This document shows positions 7,544-16,062 of a stretch of DNA of 64,000 nucleotides, piece after piece. The translations under genes were made by a program, and so were the position numbers. Source of the DNA: Polyangiaceae bacterium (lineage in GTDB: Bacteria; Myxococcota_A; Polyangia; Polyangiales; Polyangiaceae); NCBI GenBank assembly GCA_947475525.1, contig CANJMI010000001.1, forward strand, positions 186,001-250,000. Direction: 5' to 3'. The notes beneath the pieces are model-generated. The model made no database searches and was not told the origin of the DNA. It was given only the letters and a program-made list of their open reading frames with translations. Position 1 is the first letter of the stretch, and the number at the start of each line of letters is the position of its first letter.

Positions 7544-9798
7544 GCGTCGGTCGCTGGGCAGCTGTCGCCATTCCGGTGCCGCTCGGCCAGAGCTTCAGCT
7601 ACTCCGTGCCGGCGGCGCTCGCGGAGCGCGTCTGCCCAGGTGCGCGCGTGCTCTGTGAGTTCGGGCGCCGCAAGGTTACGGGGGTCGTTCTCGCGCTTCA
7701 CGACGCGCCGCCGGAGGGCGTCGACGCGGCCAAACTCAAGCCGGTCGTTGCGGTGCTCGATTCCGAACCGGTGCTGCCGCTGGAGTTGCTGCGGTTCCTC
7801 GAGGAACTCGCGCGTTATTACCTCGCCCCGATCGGCGAAGTGTTGCGGTTGGCGTTGCCGGCCGTCGAGCGCGAGGTCGTGCGTGAGCTCGAGGCGCAGG
7901 GCAGCCTCTTACCGGGTGAGCGCCCCGGGCACACGAAGCAAGTCGGCCGTTCGGTGCTCGTCGCCTCCGCGACGGATGTCGTCGAAGAGCCAGGCAAGCT
8001 GCGTGGCCAAGCTGCGGCGGTCCTCGCGTGGCTCCGCGCGAACGGTCCGACAGGCGTAGCCGAGCTCGAAGGTCGTTACGGCAACGCTCGTTCCGCCCTG
8101 AAAAAACTCACGGAGCTTGGGCTCGCGTCGTTCGAAAAACGCTCCGTCGAAACGGGCGATCTGCATGACGGTCGCGTGGAGAGGGACGCCCCTCCCGAGC
8201 TCGTTCCGGCTCAACGTGCGGCCGTCGCTCGTATCACCGAAGGCTTCGGTCGCGCCGAGTCGTTTCTCCTCTTCGGGATCACGGGCAGCGGCAAGACCGA
8301 GGTCTACATGCACGCGATCGCGACGGCTCGCGCGCTTGGCCGAGGCGCTCTCGTGCTCGTCCCCGAGATCGCGCTTACGCCCCAGCTACTCGGACGATTT
8401 CGTGCCCGCTTCGGCGACGAAGTCGGCGTCTTGCACAGCGCGATGCCCGAGACGTCGCGGCACCGCATGTGGCGCAAGCTCCGCAGCGGCGAGCTGCGCA
8501 TTGCGGTAGGCGCGCGCTCGGCATTGTTCGCTCCGGTGCGCGACCTCGGCCTCATCATCGTCGACGAGGAACACGACGGCTCGTTTAAACAGGAGGAGGG
8601 CGTCCGCTACCATGCGCGTGACATGGCGCTCTTGCGCGCGCACAGGGCCTCGGCGGTGACGGTGCTCGGCTCCGCGACTCCTTCGCTCGAATCGGTCGCG
8701 CTCGCGCGCCGCGGCAAGCTCGTCGAATTGTCACTGCCTGACCGAGCGACGCAAGCCTCGCTGCCGAAGGTGGAAATCATCGATCTTCGCCGCTTTGGCG
8801 CGGGTCCAACGGGCGAGAAGCTGCTGTCTCTTCCGCTTCATCGTGCGCTCGAGAAATGCCTCGCCGCGAAGGAGCAAGCGATCATCTTTTTGAATCGCCG
8901 CGGTTTTGCTCCCGCGGTGCTTTGCGGTTCGTGCGGCACCGTCCAGAACTGCAAACTGTGCTCGGTTGCCCTGACGTTTCACCGCCGCGACTCGAGCGTG
9001 CGCTGCCACTCGTGCGACTTCATCGGGCCCTTGCCGCCTCGCTGCCCCGACTGTGGCGGAGAGCTGTCGCTCGAAGGCCTAGGCACCGAGCGTCTCGAGA
9101 GTGCGCTCGAACGAGCGTTTCCCGAGGCGCGGATCGTTCGGCTGGACCGCGACGTGGCTGCAGGTGCGAAGTCGGGGCGCATCATCGAGCGCATGCGCCA
9201 AGGTGAAATCGACATCCTGGTTGGAACGCAGATGGTCACCAAAGGCCATGATTTGCCGCGCGTTACGCTTGTTGGCGTCGTCAACGCGGACTCGGCGCTC
9301 TCGATCCCTGACTTTCGCGCGTCGGAGCGCGGCTTTCAGTTGCTCGTGCAGGTGGCGGGTCGCGCGGGCCGGCACGATCGCCCCGGGCGCGTGCTCATCC
9401 AGACGTACAACCCCGAGCACCCCGCGGTCGAGTGCGCGGCACGGCACGATGTCGCAGGCTTTCTCGAGCGCGAGCTCCGCGATCGCAGCGAGGCTGGTTA
9501 TCCGCCGTTTCGCCGCATGGCCCTCGTGCGGATCTCGGCCGTCGATGAGGCCGAAGCGCGGACGGCTGCCGCCCGTTTGGCCGCAGTGGCTCGCGCCGCG
9601 ACGACCGAGGTCGAGGTGCTCGGACCCGCGCCCGCCCCGATCGCCCGCAAGCGCAACCGCTTCCGATTTCGCGTCCTGCTGCGCGCTCGAGAGCGGGGCC
9701 CGCTTCGCAAGGTGCTCGCCGTGTTGTCCCGCGCGGTGCTCGACCTCCCGCGCGATCTCCGCGTCGTCCTCGACGTCGATCCCGTGTCGATGTTGTGA
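7540..9798 (+). CDS. priA: Primosomal protein N' (replication restart helicase PriA)
   Basis: This 752-aa protein is close to the usual PriA length of about 730. An N-terminal DNA 3'-end binding domain is followed by Walker A GITGSGKTE near residue 247, the DEEHD Walker B box near 341, and a zinc-binding insertion of paired cysteines at about 463-505 (CGSCGTVQNCKLC, CHSC, CPDC). Helicase motifs VTKGHD and QVAGRAGR come next. PriA recognises stalled forks and loads the replicative helicase. The start is a TTG overlapping the Kelch gene stop. It is preferred because the first residues (VAIPVPLGQSFSYSVP) are the conserved PriA N-terminus; no ATG fits. Confidence 0.96.
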   Translation: MSVGRWAAVAIPVPLGQSFSYSVPAALAERVCPGARVLCEFGRRKVTGVVLALHDAPPEGVDAAKLKPVVAVLDSEPVLPLELLRFLEELARYYLAPIGEVLRLALPAVEREVVRELEAQGSLLPGERPGHTKQVGRSVLVASATDVVEEPGKLRGQAAAVLAWLRANGPTGVAELEGRYGNARSALKKLTELGLASFEKRSVETGDLHDGRVERDAPPELVPAQRAAVARITEGFGRAESFLLFGITGSGKTEVYMHAIATARALGRGALVLVPEIALTPQLLGRFRARFGDEVGVLHSAMPETSRHRMWRKLRSGELRIAVGARSALFAPVRDLGLIIVDEEHDGSFKQEEGVRYHARDMALLRAHRASAVTVLGSATPSLESVALARRGKLVELSLPDRATQASLPKVEIIDLRRFGAGPTGEKLLSLPLHRALEKCLAAKEQAIIFLNRRGFAPAVLCGSCGTVQNCKLCSVALTFHRRDSSVRCHSCDFIGPLPPRCPDCGGELSLEGLGTERLESALERAFPEARIVRLDRDVAAGAKSGRIIERMRQGEIDILVGTQMVTKGHDLPRVTLVGVVNADSALSIPDFRASERGFQLLVQVAGRAGRHDRPGRVLIQTYNPEHPAVECAARHDVAGFLERELRDRSEAGYPPFRRMALVRISAVDEAEARTAAARLAAVARAATTEVEVLGPAPAPIARKRNRFRFRVLLRARERGPLRKVLAVLSRAVLDLPRDLRVVLDVDPVSML

Positions 9799-9852
9799 GC
9801 GTCGCCTCAGCGGGCTCTTGGCCGAGTTCGCTGGTATCGTCAGCCGAGCCCC

Positions 9853-10455
9853 ATGGACCCTGAAGAGCGACTTCAACGCGAACGCGCCAAGGTGATGATG
9901 CGCACGCACGCCCGGTCGTTCCGCGCGAGCGTCCCGGTGAGTGCCCTCGAGGTTCGGTCGGAGCGGATCCGCGAGCGATTGGCCGCGCTCCCGGTGGTGG
10001 CGGCGGCCGCGACCATCGGCCTTTTCTGGCCAATCCTCCGCAACAATGAGGTCGATCTCCGGCCGCTCGTCGCCCTCTGGCAAGCCGTCGGCAAGCGCCT
10101 CGCTTTCCCGCGGGTTCAAGGCGAAGGCGCCCCCCTCGCGTTCGCCTGGGTCGAGGACTCGGCGACCCTCGAAGAGCGCGGGCACGGTTTCTCCGAGCCA
10201 CCCGCGCACGCCCCCGAGGCAACGGCGCTCGAGGTCATCGTGGTGCCCGCACTGCTGCTCGATGGGCGCGGTCACCGACTCGGCTATGGCGCCGGTTACT
10301 ACGACCGCACGCTGCGCAGGTTTTGCCCCCCCGGGATCGCGGTCGCCGTCGCGTTCGACTTTCAGCTTGCGGCCGAAATCCCCGACCTCGAGGACGACGT
10401 CCCGGTCGATCGGATCGTCACCGATGCCCGGACTCTCGAGCGGCAACCGACGTGA
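9853..10455 (+). CDS. 5-formyltetrahydrofolate cyclo-ligase
   Basis: This 200-aa protein matches the family in length and layout. It has an N-terminal basic helix with the conserved Arg/Lys region, the IGLFWPI segment near residue 55, EVIVVPALLLDGRGHRLGYGAGYYDR near 128-150 (substrate- and nucleotide-binding loop with GxGxGYYDR) and a C-terminal DVPVDRIVTD. The enzyme uses ATP to convert 5-formyl-THF to 5,10-methenyl-THF in the cytosol, salvaging a folate storage form. It follows priA by 54 nt on the same strand. In many bacteria this gene sits beside unrelated housekeeping genes, so the location says little. Confidence 0.93.
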   Translation: MDPEERLQRERAKVMMRTHARSFRASVPVSALEVRSERIRERLAALPVVAAAATIGLFWPILRNNEVDLRPLVALWQAVGKRLAFPRVQGEGAPLAFAWVEDSATLEERGHGFSEPPAHAPEATALEVIVVPALLLDGRGHRLGYGAGYYDRTLRRFCPPGIAVAVAFDFQLAAEIPDLEDDVPVDRIVTDARTLERQPT

Positions 10456-10553
10456 GAGAAGCGACCTAACAAAAACAGAACAAGACCGCGGCGCTCGGCT
10501 GCAGTCTCGAAACCTCGACCCAGGGGAACCCCCTGTTCTCGTGCGCTCGCGAA

Positions 10554-10718
10554 TTACTTCGCGGCGGTCTTGGACTTCGGGGCACTCGCGGCGGTGGCAG
10601 CCGAAACGGCAACGACCGGTGCTTGGGCGAGCGCCACAATCTGCTTCTCGCGCCACACCGCGAGTTGCTTGCTGCGACGGGCCTTCTGACGACGACGAAC
10701 GATGGGCTTCTGAGGCAT
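10554..10718 (-). CDS. Small basic protein (54 aa), unknown function
   Basis: This short frame in an otherwise empty 360-nt gap runs from ATG to TAA. The first 26 residues are very basic (PQKPIVRRRQKARRSKQ), the middle is hydrophobic Ala/Val, and the tail is Ala/Lys (SAPKSKTAAK). This looks like a nucleic-acid-binding or ribosome-associated peptide. No family is recognised, and a bTHX-like or histone-like tail role is only a guess. A TATAAA lies about 10 nt upstream of the ATG, and there is no clear Shine-Dalgarno. Overlapping plus-strand frames in the same place have no start signal and unnatural composition. Confidence 0.5.
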   Translation of the reverse strand: MPQKPIVRRRQKARRSKQLAVWREKQIVALAQAPVVAVSAATAASAPKSKTAAK

Positions 10719-10816
10719 GGGGGGACGGTTTATAGCCGAAGGAATGCGGAAGGCGAGTCTTTTTCGCGTGTTTCTCGCCCGGCGAGCGCTCTTGGCATAA
10801 GCTTACACTTACCCAC

Positions 10817-11134
10817 ATGAACATCGATTCGCCCTACGATCGTCGCGTCGAGCTTCGCACGGCCACTGCGCTCGCCGCGCGGGTCTACCGCAACGGGCGC
10901 CCAACGGCCTATCCCCTGCTGGAGCTGAGCGACTCAGGAGCGCGGCTACAGACGCCGATCGGCGACGAGCTTCCGATGGTGTTCTGGCTCGAGGTCGACC
11001 GCCCGGAAGCGCAGCCGCTTCGACTACGCGCCCGTACGATGTGGTGCGACGGCCCAAACGCGGGGATCCGGTTCGACGTCGTGCAAGAGCCTCTGTGGTC
11101 GGACCTCGTCGAGTCGCCAACCGACGCCAGCTGA
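10817..11134 (+). CDS. PilZ-domain protein
   Basis: This 105-aa protein consists of little more than one domain. It has the RxxxR cyclic-di-GMP motif as R-VEL-R near residues 10-14. The second motif is E-L-S-D-S-G, that is (D/N)xSxxG with Glu in the first position, followed by ARL and the beta-barrel end AGIRFD. It is predicted to bind cyclic-di-GMP and act through an unknown partner. The Glu substitution could weaken binding. Upstream AAGCTTACACTTACCCAC has no good Shine-Dalgarno. It lies next to a cell-envelope peptidase gene transcribed toward it. Confidence 0.78.
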   Translation: MNIDSPYDRRVELRTATALAARVYRNGRPTAYPLLELSDSGARLQTPIGDELPMVFWLEVDRPEAQPLRLRARTMWCDGPNAGIRFDVVQEPLWSDLVESPTDAS

Positions 11135-11165
11135 GCGCCGCCTGCGCCCACGTGGTTTTGAGCCT

Positions 11166-12590
11166 TCAGTGGAAGAGCACGAGACGCGAGCCTGGCTTTA
11201 TTTCCATGTGGAAATGATCCGCGTGCGCGACGTTGTAATTCGGCGTCAGCACGTAGCTGAAAAGTCCGGCCTGGCTCGACTCGCAGACGATCGACCAGAG
11301 CTCGCGCCCCTCGGCGGTCGTGGGAGGTTTGGCCGTCGAGCCGCAGGTGGCTGACCCAACGTGGCCCGAGAAGTGATCGGCGACCATCAGCCAACGGCCG
11401 TCGCTTTTTCGCAACGCTCCGACGTCGATCGCGAGGCCAGCGGGGTGACGGGTGCCCGGGGGTGCCCACGTCGTCTGCTTCACTGGGGCCGCATCGGAGG
11501 TCTCCACCTGCGCGGCTTCTTCGCCGTCTGGCTTCGGGGTCTCCTCCAAGGTCGCGTGCGATTTGCCGTCCTTCGAGTGCGCCTTGTCGCCCGGTTTTTT
11601 CGTCGGGCTCTTGCCGTGACTCTTCGAGCCTTTCGTGGGGCTCCCGGTCTCTTCTCCGGCGCGGTCTGCCGCGGCTTTGCTCCCGGACTTCGAGGCGTGG
11701 CGTGTCTTTACGGCCTTGTCGTGTTTCGCGTGCCGGTTCTTCGGCTTCGAGGCGCTCGCGGGGGCCGGACTGCCGGAGCCGTTCGCTTCGCTGCCCGATG
11801 AGTGCACCGTCGTGGTGGGCGTGGAGCCGTCGGCCGAGACGCCAATCGACAGCGCCGGCTCGACTGGAACCGCTTTTTGGGCGGCAGGTGCGCTCGCGCT
11901 CGTCGGTGAAATCTTCGCGGCAAGAGCTTCTGTGGCGTTGGAGCCCAGCGTCTTTTCGGCCGAGTTCTCTTTTTTCGGGGCCTTCGACTTGGTGCTCTTG
12001 GTTTTGGTCGCGGCGATCTTCGCGTCGTTCGAATCGCCCTTTTTCTTCGCCTTTTTCTTCGTCTTTTTGGCGGGCGCCTTCTCTGCCTTCGGCGCATTGC
12101 CGTCCTTGCCCTTCAGCGCGTGGCGCGGGGCGGACTCGGCTTTGCCTCCTTCGGGCTCACTCTCGGTCTTCGCGACGTTTGGGCGGTACATCGTGTAGTG
12201 CACGAGCTCGACGACGTCGTGCGACTCGAGGAGCGCGGTGAAGTCGTCGAGTGCCAGAGCGAGACGCGCATCGAGGATTTCGAAAGGCGAGTCCGTTCGC
12301 TCGTTTTCGGGCAGTGACGAATGGATGTGCACGCCGTGCAGCGCATGCGCGAGGCGAATCGGCGCTCGTACCCCGGGGACCGCAGCGAGTCGCTCGTAGG
12401 CGATGCCGCGACGACCAAGCTCACGGAACGTCTCCTCGTCACTCATGTTGGCGTAGCGGTAAGCCGGAGAGGCCTCGAGGACATCGGTCGGCGGGGTGGT
12501 GGCGAACGGCGACGCCGCCGCAGCCAAGGACACCCAGCTGGAGAGGCCGCTTGCGAGGATGGAGGCAAGAATTCGCGCCCGGTAGGACAT
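11166..12590 (-). CDS. Extensin-like / M15-type peptidase with long Lys/Ala/Ser-rich insertion
   Basis: This 474-aa protein has an N-terminal signal peptide (about 1-26, ending SLAAAASP). Residues about 45-140 form the first half of a D,D-carboxypeptidase-like domain. Residues about 374-474 hold the metal ligands: RHPAGLAID (His382, Asp389) and HADHFH (His456-His461), the pattern of extensin-like C-terminal and VanY/MepA peptidases that cut or bind peptidoglycan. Between the halves, about 230 residues are low complexity (Lys, Ala, Ser, Pro, Thr), positively charged and probably disordered. The ligand set looks complete, so activity is plausible. It is likely periplasmic. The neighbouring TerB-like gene is divergent across 149 nt. 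Confidence 0.8.
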   Translation of the reverse strand: MSYRARILASILASGLSSWVSLAAAASPFATTPPTDVLEASPAYRYANMSDEETFRELGRRGIAYERLAAVPGVRAPIRLAHALHGVHIHSSLPENERTDSPFEILDARLALALDDFTALLESHDVVELVHYTMYRPNVAKTESEPEGGKAESAPRHALKGKDGNAPKAEKAPAKKTKKKAKKKGDSNDAKIAATKTKSTKSKAPKKENSAEKTLGSNATEALAAKISPTSASAPAAQKAVPVEPALSIGVSADGSTPTTTVHSSGSEANGSGSPAPASASKPKNRHAKHDKAVKTRHASKSGSKAAADRAGEETGSPTKGSKSHGKSPTKKPGDKAHSKDGKSHATLEETPKPDGEEAAQVETSDAAPVKQTTWAPPGTRHPAGLAIDVGALRKSDGRWLMVADHFSGHVGSATCGSTAKPPTTAEGRELWSIVCESSQAGLFSYVLTPNYNVAHADHFHMEIKPGSRLVLFH

Positions 12591-12739
12591 GGTCGGTCCT
12601 TATACGGTTCACCGCGGAAAGGCACAAAAAACAACAAAATGGCGACCGCGGCTCCTTACGTCCCTCCCGACGGTCGCCGGCGTGTGGACGTTCCACTTCT
12701 GACGTTTCTCGACGCGCGCGAATCGACTATTCTTTCGCG

Positions 12740-13069
12740 ATGTCCGAGCAAATTTCTCGCGAAGAGCGAATGCGGCTGATGCGGTTTGTCTGTTCGTTCG
12801 CTTGGGCCGACCTCGAGATCCAAGACGAGGAGCGCACGTTCGTCGGGAAGCTTTCGAAGAAGCTCAAGCTCAGCGGCGAGGAGAAAAAGCAGGTTGCGGG
12901 GTGGTTGAAAGTGCCCCCGGCGCCCGAGGACGTCGACCCGACCGACGTGCCGAAACGGCACCGCACACTCTTGCTCGAGACGATCACCGACCTCGTTGCG
13001 GCCGATCATCGCCTCTCCCCGGAAGAGCGCGAGAATTTCGACTTGCTCGAGCAATTGCTCCAAGCCTGA
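12740..13069 (+). CDS. TerB-like (tellurite resistance/DjlA N-terminal type) protein
   Basis: This 109-aa all-helical protein starts MSEQISREERMRLMRF. The pattern FAWADLEIQDEERTFV...RHRTLLLETITDLVAADHRLSPEERENFDLLEQLL matches the two-EF-hand-like acidic helical repeats of TerB and the DjlA N-terminus, where acidic pairs may bind metal. It is cytosolic. It sits alone between divergent and convergent neighbours. Despite the family name there is no ter operon here, so a role in tellurite resistance should not be assumed. Confidence 0.72.
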   Translation: MSEQISREERMRLMRFVCSFAWADLEIQDEERTFVGKLSKKLKLSGEEKKQVAGWLKVPPAPEDVDPTDVPKRHRTLLLETITDLVAADHRLSPEERENFDLLEQLLQA

Positions 13070-13130
13070 GCTTTTTCCAGTGACGCGTCTTCGTCGAACG
13101 GGCTCATGACGTTCAACGAGTGGATGGGCG

Positions 13131-14675
13131 TCAATCGTGACGAACGCCCACGAGCGCGAGCTCCCCTGCGCGGCGTTGCAGGTGGAGCTCCACCGGATGG
13201 GGTAGCGCCCGCCCGCCCCGCAGCGCGGTGACCTGAACGACGAGGTAGTCCGAGCAGCGACTCGCCTCGGGGAACTCCACTCTGACCACGGCATTTTTTG
13301 CACGGAGGCCCGCGACGCGTCCGATGACGCGTCCTTCGCTGTCCGAGAACTTCGCGCCGTAACTCGCTCGCTCGCTGCTCGCCATGCCGGTTGCCACCGC
13401 CAAGTCGACAAGCTGCACCCTCGCGGGGTAGCCGCGTTCCTCGTTTGGGGGCGACACGAGGCCGGGCTCCAGCGGCGAGACTTGGTCGTAGCCCCACGCG
13501 ACAACTTGCGCACGCCGGGCGGCGAGGAGTCCCAGCAGCGCGTGTTGCGCAAGCGGAGGGAGTCGGGTCGAGATGACGGCTCGCCCGAGTACGCGCTGTG
13601 GGATGCTCGCGATGCGTTTCGCCATCCAATAAGCATCGCCGGCCCGCATCCGATCGGCCGGCTCAAAGGGAGGCGAGACGGAGAAACTCCCGAGCGCCAC
13701 GAACTCGTCGTACAAGCCGAGCGAGGGATTTCGTGTATCGGGGGGGTATGCGGCGCGCTTCGGTGAGAGGCCGAGACCGAAGAGCCGTGCAAAAAAATTC
13801 GAGTCCTCGCGATCGCGGTCGTGCAGCCACGCGAGGGCGGCATCGTAACGCGTCACGCCGAGCGCGCCGTCGATTCCAACGAGCATGTGCTCGACGTGCC
13901 CCTCGCCGTTTGGGCCCACGTAGACGTCGCGCAACATCCGCGGCGGAAGGCGTACAAGATCGAGCCACGCGGCCGCGAGCTCGAGTGCGCGCAGCGAGCG
14001 GCGGTCACGGTGCTCGATGCGGTCGTTCGGATCGTCATCACGCAGGCTTGCGATCGGCGTCGGCCCGAGGTCCTCTCCGGGCGGCCATCGTGTCGCCAGA
14101 AACCGCGCGCCGCCTTCGTCGGTCACGACGTGAACCTCGGCCGTTCTGTAACCGATCGCGTACAAGAGACGGCTCGCCGCCGCGCCCGCCCCGCTGCGCA
14201 TTCCTCGGCGATCCGGCTCGTCGGGAACAAGCTCATACGAACGCCCGCGAGCATCGAGGATCACGCGCGCGTTCGGCGATTCCGAGGTCGGCGCGTCACT
14301 CGTCACCGTGAACGGCGTGGCTGGCGGCCCCTCCCGTTTGTAACCGAGGAGGGGTTTGTCCACCTGTGCGGCGCGTCGAAACCAGCTCGACGCAGGGACC
14401 TCGTCCAGCGCGTTGACGTCTTTGGCCTCTCCGGGGCGACGCGGTTCGAGCGCGTTAACGAGTTCGCGCCGTACGTAGACGCTTGCGTCGTGCAGCTCCG
14501 GAATGAACGCGCCTCGCCTTGGTAGCGCAATCGGTTGCTCGTCGTCTTCGCTCAAGACCGGCGGACGACCGGCGAAGTGCGCGGGCCGGTAGCCGCAACT
14601 CGCTACGAACGCCGCGGCACAAACGGCCGAGAAAAAGCGAAGATATTGAGACGCGCGAACGAGGGACATCGTCAT
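13131..14675 (-). CDS. Predicted lipoprotein of unknown function (514 aa)
   Basis: The signal peptide runs to lipobox FVASC at about residue 27; ATG 14675 follows directly after the TAA of the upstream outer-membrane protein gene, so the two are cotranslated. The large mature domain contains SYELVPDEPDRRGMRSGAGAAASRLLYAIGYRTAEVHVV. This resembles the lysine/ATP-lobe layout of a family of secreted, kinase-like-fold hypothetical proteins in Acidobacteria and Myxococcota, a resemblance I offer tentatively. The usual kinase catalytic residues are not evident. A role in the envelope together with the preceding barrel is inferred from the coupling. Confidence 0.7.
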   Translation of the reverse strand: MTMSLVRASQYLRFFSAVCAAAFVASCGYRPAHFAGRPPVLSEDDEQPIALPRRGAFIPELHDASVYVRRELVNALEPRRPGEAKDVNALDEVPASSWFRRAAQVDKPLLGYKREGPPATPFTVTSDAPTSESPNARVILDARGRSYELVPDEPDRRGMRSGAGAAASRLLYAIGYRTAEVHVVTDEGGARFLATRWPPGEDLGPTPIASLRDDDPNDRIEHRDRRSLRALELAAAWLDLVRLPPRMLRDVYVGPNGEGHVEHMLVGIDGALGVTRYDAALAWLHDRDREDSNFFARLFGLGLSPKRAAYPPDTRNPSLGLYDEFVALGSFSVSPPFEPADRMRAGDAYWMAKRIASIPQRVLGRAVISTRLPPLAQHALLGLLAARRAQVVAWGYDQVSPLEPGLVSPPNEERGYPARVQLVDLAVATGMASSERASYGAKFSDSEGRVIGRVAGLRAKNAVVRVEFPEASRCSDYLVVQVTALRGGRALPHPVELHLQRRAGELALVGVRHD

Positions 14676-16037
14676 TTAATCCCGATGCTGCCGGTCACCG
14701 TTGCGTTGTGGTGCGCTAAAGGAAGCGACAAGGCGCAAGCCGTCACCCGAGGCGCTCATGCCGATGCTCGCGATCGTGCTCGAGCCCGCGAAGGCGTCGA
14801 GGCCGAAGCCGCCCGCGAAGCGCATTTTGAGGAGCTGTTCGAAGCCGATGTCGCCAAGGGAAGGAGCAACGGTCACGCCGTCGATGAAGATGCGCGCTCC
14901 AAGTGCGGGAGTCAGTACCCAGGTGTAGTCGAGCGAGCCGAGGACCCCGACTTCGTCACGTCGTGTGTCGTACCCACGAAATTCGGGAAAGTGAACGAGC
15001 TCCGCGAAGGATAGCGCGCGAGTCTCCGCGGCGGTGATCGTGTCGACGGCAAGGCGCATCGCGAGAATGTTGCTGGCGCGGTAGATTGGCATCCCGACGC
15101 TGGCGCGCGCACCCACACGCACAAATGCGGCGTTCGAGGTGGCCAGCCCGCGAGCTCCACCCGCATACGCCTCGAGTTGCCAGCCGGGAGCGGGCCGCGT
15201 GCGAATGGCTCGCGAGTCAAAGCGCGCGGCGAGCTCCGCATAGGCGACAAACCCGGCGGGTGCGGCGAGCCCGGGCACGCTGTCGTGTTCGAACACCGCG
15301 TCGACCGATTCGGCCTCCCGTGAATTCGTGTTCGAGAGGGCTCGACGGTACGCGCTCGATGACAACAAGAGCTCCACGTTGTCGTGCAAGCGGATGCCGC
15401 CGCTCGCGAGCGCGCGCGTCCTTCGCTCGGTGTAATAGCCGAACGTGTAATCGGTGCCCGTGATGAAACGGTTGCGCGAGTCGGAGCTCGGTACAAGCCC
15501 GATCCCGTGGAACTCGAGGTTGTCTTGCAGCAGGTAAGACAGTTCGAGCGAGAGGACCGAAGGTAGCTTGCCGACGCGCCCTTTCACGACGACGCGCGAT
15601 TCGGCCTCTACCTGGTGCTTTCCGCCAAAGCCGACGCGTTGGCTTGTCGCGAGATGCGGGCTGTTGAAGATCATCCGCGCCCCGACGCTGAGTGGATTGC
15701 CCGTCTCGGCGAACAGCGTCGGAAAGAAGAGAAGCTCGGCGTTGGGTTGGCTCAAGAGGTCGCGAAAACGCGGCACCAGCTGGCGCTCGGTGATGAGGAG
15801 CGCCGCGAGCTCGGTGCCCCGGAATGCGTAGTCGATGACGTTCCGCGGCACGAACGCGAGGGCTTCGGCCACCTGGCTCATGGACTCGCCGGCGGCGCGC
15901 CCGCGTCGCTCGATGCCGCTGACGTCCGGAGGTCCGTCCGCGGCGAAACAGGGTGCGGGTGCGAGCGCCATCGCGCCCCCGGAAAGGATCCAGAACGCAG
16001 CCCTACGCGCGCGAGAAGGCGTCAGCCTAGGTCCCAC
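14676..16037 (-). CDS. Predicted outer-membrane beta-barrel protein
   Basis: This 453-aa protein has a signal peptide (about 1-33, ending PCFAADG). The rest shows amphipathic alternating strands (LSLELSYLLQDNLEFHGIGL, RFITGTDYTFGYYTERRTRALASGGI) typical of a 14-16-stranded outer-membrane barrel, and includes a GIGLVPSSDSRN turn like that of surface-antigen (Omp85-like) barrels. POTRA domains are absent, so it is barrel-only. The last residues (QRNGDRQHRD) do not give the classical terminal Phe. Its stop codon abuts the start of the lipoprotein gene at 14675, which suggests a barrel-lipoprotein pair. Confidence 0.72.
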   Translation of the reverse strand: MGPRLTPSRARRAAFWILSGGAMALAPAPCFAADGPPDVSGIERRGRAAGESMSQVAEALAFVPRNVIDYAFRGTELAALLITERQLVPRFRDLLSQPNAELLFFPTLFAETGNPLSVGARMIFNSPHLATSQRVGFGGKHQVEAESRVVVKGRVGKLPSVLSLELSYLLQDNLEFHGIGLVPSSDSRNRFITGTDYTFGYYTERRTRALASGGIRLHDNVELLLSSSAYRRALSNTNSREAESVDAVFEHDSVPGLAAPAGFVAYAELAARFDSRAIRTRPAPGWQLEAYAGGARGLATSNAAFVRVGARASVGMPIYRASNILAMRLAVDTITAAETRALSFAELVHFPEFRGYDTRRDEVGVLGSLDYTWVLTPALGARIFIDGVTVAPSLGDIGFEQLLKMRFAGGFGLDAFAGSSTIASIGMSASGDGLRLVASFSAPQRNGDRQHRD

Positions 16038-16062
16038 GGCGAGGCTACCTGCGCCCGCCCAA

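Noticed and set aside
10521-10535. Hairpin CAGGGG-AAC-CCCCTG as a terminator after the cyclo-ligase gene
   Set aside because: The stem is only 6 bp with a 3-nt loop and no T-run follows, so I do not call it a terminator.
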